Source of the DNA: Thiomicrorhabdus aquaedulcis
GTDB lineage: Bacteria; Pseudomonadota; Gammaproteobacteria; Thiomicrospirales; Thiomicrospiraceae
Assembly (NCBI RefSeq): GCF_004001325.1
Contig: NZ_AP018722.1
Location: 1,488,001 to 1,552,000, forward strand
Direction of reading: 5' to 3'
DNA length: 64,000 nt
Made by a program: the position numbers and the translations under genes. Numbering within the stretch: position 1 is the stretch's first letter; each line of letters starts with the position of its first letter. Below the pieces are notes generated by a model, which was not told the DNA's origin, did no database searches, and saw nothing but the letters and a program-made list of their open reading frames with translations. Below are positions 57,512 to 64,000 of the stretch, piece after piece.

Positions 57512-59642
57512 CCACTTTCATACCAGAAGATTGCGTGGCCAATATAAGTTCACGTGCCTGAGAAGAGTCTTCTAAAGCGGTACTTTCTAAAACTTCGAGT
57601 TCAATATGACTTGGCTTTACATTGGGATAACGAGAGATTACCCTATTTAAAAACTTTTCAAAACTTCTGTCATTTAAGTCATGGGAACTAATATTAATGC
57701 TCATGACTAAATTAATGTCATCGTCTATCCACTTTGACAATTGGGCAACCGCTTGCTCTACAACCCAATGGCTTAAACCTAACATGAGTTGAGTTTCTTG
57801 ATTCATTGAGGGTAAAAAGCTATCAGGATAGACCAAACCATCCGTAGGATGTTGCCACCTTATTAAGGCTTCAACCCCAACCACCTGGCTTGTACGTAAA
57901 TTAACTTTGGGTTGATAGTGGAGCACAAACTCATTTGAAGCTAACGCCTTTTTTAAATGGCCTATTTGTTCTAAATGAATCTTTAATGCATTATCTTCTG
58001 CAATATTATAAATATGATAGCGGTTTTTGCCTGCTGATTTGGCTTTATACATGGCCTGGTCAGCCTGTCGTAGCAGAGCCTGTGAGCCAATATCAAAGGC
58101 TTGTGGATAAAAACTAACGCCTATACTTGCCGAAACCATAAGACCCGTTTTATTGTTGTCATAACAAATTACTTCACGAGCTAAACCTGTGAGTAATCGA
58201 TTAAGTATGACGTTTACATGCTCTTTGGTATCTAGGTCTGTGAGCGCAAGAACAAACTCATCTCCGCCTAAGCGAGCCGCAATATCTTCTATACGAATCG
58301 TTTTATGGATTATTTTAGCGACCTCTTTTAGTAGGCAGTCACCCATATCGTGACCATAAAGATCATTAACTTCTTTAAAACCATCTAAATCAATAAAAAG
58401 AACCGCCAATAACTTTTGATTACGAAAAGCATAAGCCATTGACTTTTCTATCATTTCATTAAATAAAAATCGGTTTGGCAACCCTGTAAGCACATCATGT
58501 TTTGCGGTATGGTCTAACTGTTTTTGGTGCTCTACTTGATTTGTGATATCGGTATTAAAGCCAACAAATCGAATCGGATGGCCAGCATCATCAAAAACTG
58601 CTTTACCTCGACCCGATATCCAACGCCATCCGCCGTTTTTGGTTTTCATTCTAAAATTGCTGTGATAAACAGAGCTACCTTTAGAGTCAAAATAGTCATT
58701 AACATTTTTCATTGCGGTCTTTACATCATCGGGATGTAATAATGACGTCCAAGCCTCAATCGTATCCGACAACTCATGGCCGCTATATTCCAGCATGGTT
58801 TCAAAACGTTTAGAGTGATATACCTTGCCCGATGGCACATGCCAATCCCACAAACCGTCCTGACTCCCCTCAATGGCCAACTCAAAACGTTCTTTTTCTT
58901 CTTTTAGCTCTTTTCTTGATTTTTTGATGGTATCAATCATTTTATTGATACCTTTTGAAAGCGATATGACCTCAATCGCCCCTTTTGCTAGCATTTTATT
59001 AATCGGCAGGCCGTCTTTGGAGGTATTCTGAATATTGGTCACAATATTAAAAATAGGGTTGAGCAAGAAAAATCGAATGCTATAAAGAAGTAAAGTAATC
59101 ATAAGAAGAGAGACTAAAATAGCCTCCCAGGCACTTTCTACAACTAAACCTTCAAGCTCTTCTGTAACAAACTTATCGGTACTGCAAATCGAAACTAAAC
59201 CGAGTTTAACCCCCTTTTGAGAGTAAATTTCAGCTTGGTCTTTATAAAAGCAGGTTGCAAATATATGCTCTGTTAGTGAAGGCTCTTTTTCTAGGCTCGT
59301 GACGTGCCATTCTGCATTCTTGATACTGCCAGTTTTATAGGCGGGCTGGTTAAGTAAGCTGCCCATATTAAAATCTTCAACTAAAATACCGATAAAATTC
59401 TTTTTTTCCATTTCATTGGTAATTAATTTTTCATACTCATTAACCGCATACGACTCCATAAAGTGCGCTAAATTATTTTGCAGTGCCGACAGTGAAATGG
59501 CAGATTCCGTTTTAAGGTCACTTAAAATCATCGCCTTGGTCTCTTTATAAGACAAATAGGATTTAATGCCCATAACGACAATGACCGAACTGACGACAAT
59601 AATCATCAGTATTTTGTAAAACGATAAACTAAGCAATCTCAT
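57504..59642 (-). pseudogene. Membrane PAS-GGDEF-EAL c-di-GMP enzyme, interrupted by IS21
   Basis: The first 713 codons of a c-di-GMP turnover protein. Membrane anchor (about residues 8-30), a periplasmic sensor region (about 31-175), a second membrane segment (about 176-200), a HAMP-like helix, PAS-PAC (about 245-380), a GGDEF domain with RLGGDEFVLAL intact (about 395-550) and the start of an EAL domain with EALIRW. The EAL domain breaks at VALDY; its end is at 54774-55108. It lies 16 bp after a periplasmic binding protein, its probable input. The original gene was about 823 codons. Some diguanylate cyclase activity may survive. Confidence 0.92.
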
Positions 59643-59658
59643 AATTTAGTGCGCCATC

Positions 59659-60642
59659 CTAGTCAACAAGTCCCAAAACATTGCGATTAATGATGAGTAG
59701 GTTTTGCTCGATATTGTTTTCTGAAATAGCCAATATAGGCAACTGCGTCTCTTTATTAACAGGCCTGCCTTGAAAATAATCCTCAAGATCTTTTACGGCC
59801 TGCTCACCCATTAAAAAAGGCTGTTGCATGGCTGAACCAACTAATACCTTTTGCGGAATAAGCTCTAAAAAACTCGGCTCGGCATCAAAACAAATTAAAA
59901 AAATCTCACCTATTTTATGGGTATCTTTAATGGCATCTAATGCCGCTTGATAACGGTCTGAACCTTGCAGCCAGATGGCTCTTAAATCGGAGTGTTGTTC
60001 AATTAACTGTTTAGAAAACTCATAAGTTTCTGCATAAGAAAACGACACTTGCTGCCTTAAATCGGCTTTATGAATGCCATATTCTCCTAATGCCTTTATA
60101 AAGCCTTGGGTTCGAACTTTACCATTTTCTCTTTTTTGAGGAATAGCAATGATTCCAACTCGGCCTTGTTGCCAACCTTTTTCTTGCATTTTTTGCCCAA
60201 GAATCTGACCTAGCTTATAAGCCCCCGTAGCGTTGTCAGACGAAACATACGAAACATAATCTCCACCGTCGGTTCCGATGCCTGCAATCACTACTGGAAT
60301 ATCGGCTTTTTTTGCAAGTTTAAGCAACGTCACACTGGTTGAAGAGCTGATTGGCGACAGAATAATGCCATCGACTTTTTGCTCAATTGCATCAATAAGG
60401 TTTTGTAATTCTACTTTGGGGCTGTTATTGGCTGAATAGTGCTCTATTTCAAAGCCAAGTGACTCGGCTTTATTGCCAATACCTTTACTCATAATCGCCC
60501 AAAAAGGGATATTTAAATCTGAGGCAATGTAAGCTAACTTCTTAGGCGTTTCGTCTACATCATTTGCGAAAGTGGCTGAAGCGGCAAAAATAAAGCTGAA
60601 TATAAAGGTTGAGGCAAACATGAGAGCATAATTTTTTTTCAT
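59659..60642 (-). CDS. Periplasmic sugar-binding protein (ribose/AI-2 type, Peripla_BP_4)
   Basis: 327-aa type I periplasmic-binding protein. Signal peptide to about residue 27 (FAASATFAND), then LAYIASDLNIPFWAIMSKG-type opening (residues about 38-55), DGIILSPISSSTSV, and FDAEPSFLELI near the C-terminus. No ABC transporter genes are adjacent. It is instead coupled to the GGDEF-EAL gene 16 bp downstream, so it likely acts as a ligand sensor (compare LuxP with LuxQ) rather than in uptake. Start: ATG at 60642 preferred to the GTG at 60651. Confidence 0.85.
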   Translation of the reverse strand: MKKNYALMFASTFIFSFIFAASATFANDVDETPKKLAYIASDLNIPFWAIMSKGIGNKAESLGFEIEHYSANNSPKVELQNLIDAIEQKVDGIILSPISSSTSVTLLKLAKKADIPVVIAGIGTDGGDYVSYVSSDNATGAYKLGQILGQKMQEKGWQQGRVGIIAIPQKRENGKVRTQGFIKALGEYGIHKADLRQQVSFSYAETYEFSKQLIEQHSDLRAIWLQGSDRYQAALDAIKDTHKIGEIFLICFDAEPSFLELIPQKVLVGSAMQQPFLMGEQAVKDLEDYFQGRPVNKETQLPILAISENNIEQNLLIINRNVLGLVD

Positions 60643-60895
60643 TTTAATCACTTATCAAAGTTAAAGCTCTACCAAAAGTACTATGATAATGTTAAATACT
60701 AAAAATAGTAAGTTTTTAAAAATCTCGATTTCAAGTAACTTTTGTGCAACTTAGTTTTCAACAGGCGCTAAAAACCGTGTTCAATTTGAAACGTGACACC
60801 TTCATTTGGATTACCCTCTTAAAAATACGCAAAATTAAGATTGATGCACGGTGTAAGAACAGTAGCAAAGAGGCGTTGTATTGGTGTTACTCTCG

Positions 60896-61390
60896 CTAAA
60901 CTTGCTTTACAAGCAACACCCAGCCAGTGGTTTTACGAAAATAAAAACGTGCCGATTGGGTGTTGGCATAAACGCCCCACGCCCCTGTTTGGTAACCGTT
61001 GCCGAGTGTGCTTGTCCAATAAAATCCAGGATAATTTTTTGACAAGATTGTGTTGGCAAAAAGCGGACCGTTTTGTTGCTGCTGATGCCATTGTTTTAAA
61101 TAATTTATAAGCTCAACTTGAGTTGGCAAATGCCATGAAGCGCTGTGAGAAGCCATATTGACCGGCTGCATGGCTTGATGCCACGACAGAAGACTTGGTG
61201 TGCCCTCGCAACGCATGTTATTAAGTGTTTGCCCCTGCGGACACGCTTGCCAAATTAAATTTTGTTGTGTGTCATACACTAAATTTTGCGCCGTCAAGGT
61301 CAAAGACGCCGATGCTTCAGGTATCAATCCCACCAACAACAACCCTAGACCGCCTGAAAAACTAGATAACCTTTTAAGCATTGATAACAC
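60896..61390 (-). CDS. Exported DUF1566 (Lcl C-terminal) domain protein
   Basis: 164 aa with a signal peptide (cleavage near PEASA) and a DUF1566 fold: YDTQQNLIWQACPQG, SWHLPTQVELINYL and FYWTSTLGNGYQTGAWGVY are characteristic. The domain is a C-type-lectin-like module of unknown function found in surface proteins. A second Met (61381) is possible. It is not obviously part of an operon. Confidence 0.8.
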   Translation of the reverse strand: MLSMLKRLSSFSGGLGLLLVGLIPEASASLTLTAQNLVYDTQQNLIWQACPQGQTLNNMRCEGTPSLLSWHQAMQPVNMASHSASWHLPTQVELINYLKQWHQQQQNGPLFANTILSKNYPGFYWTSTLGNGYQTGAWGVYANTQSARFYFRKTTGWVLLVKQV

Positions 61391-61608
61391 TCCTGTTTTA
61401 ATATCTCTTAAATTACAATTAGATTAATCAAAACATCTGACGTTTCTAGTTTTATATACTCCTACCCTACTCAACTCAAACATGCGCTCTTGCGGATGAT
61501 TTTATTCATGAGCACGATGCCATTACCGAATTAGACAAACTCAAGTCATCTTAATTTAACTGTAATGATTTTAATTTGCAGCGCCGGTTATATTTTGAGC
61601 CGACTTCT
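61391..61608. other. 218-bp gap with a possible gene remnant
   Basis: Apart from low-complexity sequence it contains an open stretch (from about 61491 to 61555) reading LADDFIHEHDAITELDKLKSS to a stop (21 residues; named here by its ends LADD and LKSS). It may be the tail of a lost gene; I cannot identify it. Confidence 0.3.
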
Positions 61609-61968
61609 TTAGCTATGAATCGCTAATGCGAGATAGTAATTAAGGTTTTTTGTATCGAGTTCATTGCGATTTCTGAACTTGAGGTGGCGACGAAATCTGC
61701 CTGAACCTTCAAGTTGTTGATACACATCTTCAAACTGGGCGCCTTGACTAAATTCTAATGAAACATGCTGTTGATACACAAACACGCCACATATTACTGA
61801 CGATTCGGCTTCGGTTCGGTAGAACAAGATTCCACCGTATTTGACCTTTTCAATGAGTTCTGGCGCTTGCTGTTTTATACACTGATATAACCTATCCGCA
61901 ATTGAGTATAAATTGGGTTTAGTGGTTTGCCAGTTTTGCAGCAAATCAGTAACAAAGGTGGTTTTCAC
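61609..61968 (-). CDS. DUF1801 domain protein
   Basis: 119 aa covering a single DUF1801 (YdhG-like) domain: ELIEKVKYGGILFY near residue 36 and GRFRRHLKFRNRNEL near 89 are the family signature. Function unknown; the fold is small and soluble. GGATAACC before the ATG. It is 38 bp after ndh on the same strand and may share its transcript. Confidence 0.8.
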   Translation of the reverse strand: MKTTFVTDLLQNWQTTKPNLYSIADRLYQCIKQQAPELIEKVKYGGILFYRTEAESSVICGVFVYQQHVSLEFSQGAQFEDVYQQLEGSGRFRRHLKFRNRNELDTKNLNYYLALAIHS

Positions 61969-62006
61969 GGTTATCCTACTAAATTAAATGCTTTAATCGT
62001 GGGATT

Positions 62007-63338
62007 TTAATAGAGTTTTAATTTCGGTTTGACGCGTTTTTCTATAAAGCTGCCAAGCAGTATCCAAAAAAGTTTCCAGCCGCCGTGTAAGGTCATTTGG
62101 TGTTGGCGGTAGAGGCTGGCATAAGCCCATTGCGCGAATTTTCCTTCGACCATCCAATGTTTTTTAAACAACTCATCCAATAGGTTGCCAAGAGTTTGGA
62201 AGCGGCTGAGGGAAATTAATGTGCCGTGATCATTGTATGCAAAAGGTTTAAGCGGTTGTCCATTAAGTTTGGCTTGCAGATTATAAGTGCATAAGGCAGC
62301 CATTTGACTCGCTGCCTGCGCAGTGGGCGGTATTGGGCGCGCAGTTTTATCGTCGCCATTAAGCAAGCATGCACAGTCGCCAATCGCAAAAATGGCGTCT
62401 TCGCCTTTTACGTTTAAACAAGAGTCAATTTCCAGCTGGTGGATGCGATTGGTGGGTAGACCAAGTTGGGATAAAAATTGAGGCGCTTTAACACCTGCCG
62501 CCCAGACAATAAGATCCGCTTTGATTTCGCCATCGGCGGTAATCAGTTTTTGTGATTGAATGTCCTTTACCATCGTTTGGGTCAGAATGCGCACGCCCTG
62601 TTGCTCTAAGGCTTTTTGTGCTTTGCTAGCCAGGGCTATGGGTAGAGCAGGCAAAATACGCTCAAATGCTTCAATCAATGTGACTTGAAGGCTTGTGTGA
62701 TGAATTTGTTTAACACCAAATTGCTCTAAGCGATCCACTGCGTTGTAAAGTTCTGCCGCCAGTTCAACGCCAGTTGCGCCCGCACCAACAATCGCAATAT
62801 GTACCGGTGGTAATTGCGGTGGAACGTTATATTCGCCGTGCTCGATTTCTTCGTTGGACTCTTCGGAATATTTAAGAAATTGATTTAGAAACGTAAGGTG
62901 AAAGTCCTCTGCTTCGTTGGCGGAATCGAGCGTAGTGCAATGTTCGCGCACACCGGCCAAACCAAAATCGTTAGAGCGTGCACCCACCGCGATGACCAAA
63001 TAGTCATATTCGACCGTTCTTTGCGCTAATACCTGTTTATTGTGATGGTCAAACAATGGCGCAAGGGTAAGGTTTTTATTTTGTTTATCAAGGCCAATCA
63101 TCGAACCCATACGATAGTAATAACCGTTTTCGGAAGAGTGCGCTCGGTAGCTAAGTGCTTCCGCACCAGTGTCAAGCGAACCTGCTACCACTTCATGTAA
63201 CAGAGGTTTCCATAGATGCACTCGATTTTGATCAATCAATGTGATTTCAGCTAGGTTCTTTTTGCCAAGTCTTTTACCTAAACGCGTTGCCAACTGCAAT
63301 CCGCCTGCACCACCACCTACGATAACAATCTTTTTCAT
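62007..63338 (-). CDS. ndh: Type II NADH:quinone oxidoreductase
   Basis: 443-aa single-subunit flavoprotein that passes electrons from NADH to quinone without pumping protons. FAD-binding GxGxxG in IVGGGAGGLQLATRL at the N-terminus, NAD-binding GAGATGVELAAEL near residue 181, IFAIGDCACL near 314, and a C-terminal amphipathic, basic membrane-binding tail (KLFWILLGSFIEKRVKPK, in pieces). The conserved quinone-pocket region AQAASQMA is present. Reads alone, upstream of DUF1801. Confidence 0.92.
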   Translation of the reverse strand: MKKIVIVGGGAGGLQLATRLGKRLGKKNLAEITLIDQNRVHLWKPLLHEVVAGSLDTGAEALSYRAHSSENGYYYRMGSMIGLDKQNKNLTLAPLFDHHNKQVLAQRTVEYDYLVIAVGARSNDFGLAGVREHCTTLDSANEAEDFHLTFLNQFLKYSEESNEEIEHGEYNVPPQLPPVHIAIVGAGATGVELAAELYNAVDRLEQFGVKQIHHTSLQVTLIEAFERILPALPIALASKAQKALEQQGVRILTQTMVKDIQSQKLITADGEIKADLIVWAAGVKAPQFLSQLGLPTNRIHQLEIDSCLNVKGEDAIFAIGDCACLLNGDDKTARPIPPTAQAASQMAALCTYNLQAKLNGQPLKPFAYNDHGTLISLSRFQTLGNLLDELFKKHWMVEGKFAQWAYASLYRQHQMTLHGGWKLFWILLGSFIEKRVKPKLKLY

Positions 63339-63516
63339 CTATGCGTTCTCTATACAATCAAATTTATAAAGGTGATTAATTATTGTAGTCACATTAAAAC
63401 TACTAACGTAATAACTTCGCGGGGATACTAATTAAAGCGCCTTAGTTAGATTACAGCAACGAAAAAATAAAGGTAAAAATTTGGATGTTTAAAAAAGTTG
63501 AGCTGACATATCAGGC

Positions 63517-63553
63517 AAAAAAAAACCCGCTTTTCAGTTATAAAAAGCGGGTT
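63517..63553 (-). terminator. Terminator of the tmRNA gene
   Basis: Stem AACCCGCTTTT / AAAAGCGGGTT; the minus-strand copy ends in a run of eight Ts. Just past the tmRNA 3' end. Confidence 0.9.
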
Positions 63554-63565
63554 AATACGTCAATT

Positions 63566-63919
63566 TGGTGGAGATGGGCGGAGTCGAACCGCCGTCCAGA
63601 AAGCTTCCATTTAAAAATCTACATGCTTATTTGGTCTACTAATTTAACTTGAATGTTGCCCGGCCATCAGGGATCACACCAAGCGAGCTTGTAAAGTTTA
63701 GTAAACATTATCCAAACACATAATGAGTACGATTCCGTATAAGTCGATACAGACTAGGGGCTACGAACAACGGGTCTAGTCTGCACCAGCGGGATTAAGC
63801 CGCTAGAGCGTAGTTATCGTCGTTTGCAACTATAACATTTGAACTGAGATTTACGTGCGTAGTTCGTGCACGGCATGCATCTTAAACTTCCGTCTCCCTG
63901 TCGAAACCAAAACACCCCC
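63566..63919 (-). ncRNA. ssrA: Transfer-messenger RNA
   Basis: 354-nt tmRNA that rescues stalled ribosomes. The 5' end is GGGGGTGTTTTGGTTTCGAC and the 3' end has the T-arm GTTCGACTCCGCC and CCA; GGGGGTG pairs with CATCTCC in the acceptor stem. The tag codons (rc of about 63797-63829) read ANDDNYALAA then TAA, with resume codon GCA. This is the form I recall from pseudomonads. Confidence 0.95.
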
Positions 63920-64000
63920 ATAATAGAAGAACATTTTAAGCATGTAACAATAAGACTTTGTGTTCAAACCTGTTTATAAGGTTTTAAATACTATTTTCAA

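Noticed and set aside
60841-61110. Plus-strand open frame over the DUF1566 gene
   Set aside because: Antisense to a well-supported exported protein; composition is that of a shadow frame.

Overview
This window reads as the chromosome of a gammaproteobacterium of moderate, rather AT-rich composition. The evidence is the enterobacterial/pseudomonad-style gene order rpsB-tsf / pyrH-frr / uppS-cdsA-rseP-bamA-skp-lpxD-fabZ-lpxA-lpxB-rnhB, a ydbH-ynbE-ydbL set, glnD and dapD/dapE, and a tmRNA whose tag reads ANDDNYALAA. I cannot fix the genus from sequence alone; a sulfur-oxidiser of the Thiomicrospira/Thiomicrorhabdus kind is a guess. No plasmid, prophage or CRISPR array is visible.

Layout. 1-5.2 kb: amiC-type amidase and tsaE (minus), queG (plus), dgt (minus). 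5.2-12.4 kb: two AsmA-like envelope systems, ydbH-ynbE-ydbL and asmA. 12.5-18.9 kb: an amino-acid permease, proS, ppnP, a membrane nucleotide-sugar 4,6-dehydratase and a short sugar transferase. 18.8-20.8 kb: a repeat-rich patch around a solitary cheV. 20.9-34.4 kb: a long minus-strand envelope/translation block without dxr in its usual place. 34.7-45 kb: map, glnD, a VOC protein, dapD, a Spx/ArsC-like protein, dapE, small regulatory or membrane proteins, an NSS transporter and murB. 45-52.3 kb: an arsenic cluster (arsR, a DUF318 permease, a membrane-thioredoxin fusion, GAPDH, arsJ) followed by a SulP transporter and a two-domain Usp protein. 52.6-57.5 kb: an accessory patch at the initiator tRNA, with a truncated integrase, an IS3-family element and an IS21-family element lying inside a GGDEF-EAL gene. 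57.5-64 kb: the rest of that gene, a periplasmic binding protein, a DUF1566 protein, a DUF1801 protein, a type II NADH dehydrogenase and tmRNA.

Three genome-scale patterns stand out. First, the 12-bp palindrome ACCAGGCCTGGT occurs 16 times exactly, plus five one-mismatch copies. Most lie just after stop codons, and I found none to the right of about 52.43 kb. Second, a 159-bp foldback repeat (GAGACC...GGTCTC) is present as three full copies, two of them with 5-bp target duplications and bracketing cheV in opposite orientations; a fourth, degenerate copy forms the 3' end of rnhB. Third, six genes (amiC, tsaE, dgt, skp, uppS, arsJ) each carry a single apparent one-base deletion, usually in an A/T run. 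Several of these genes are normally essential, so sequencing error or slippage rescue must be considered before calling them broken.

The genes fit together as a housekeeping envelope-biogenesis backbone (LPS lipid A, outer-membrane assembly, peptidoglycan and its precursor diaminopimelate, phospholipid transport), with an arsenic-detoxification module and a disrupted c-di-GMP sensory pair added to it.
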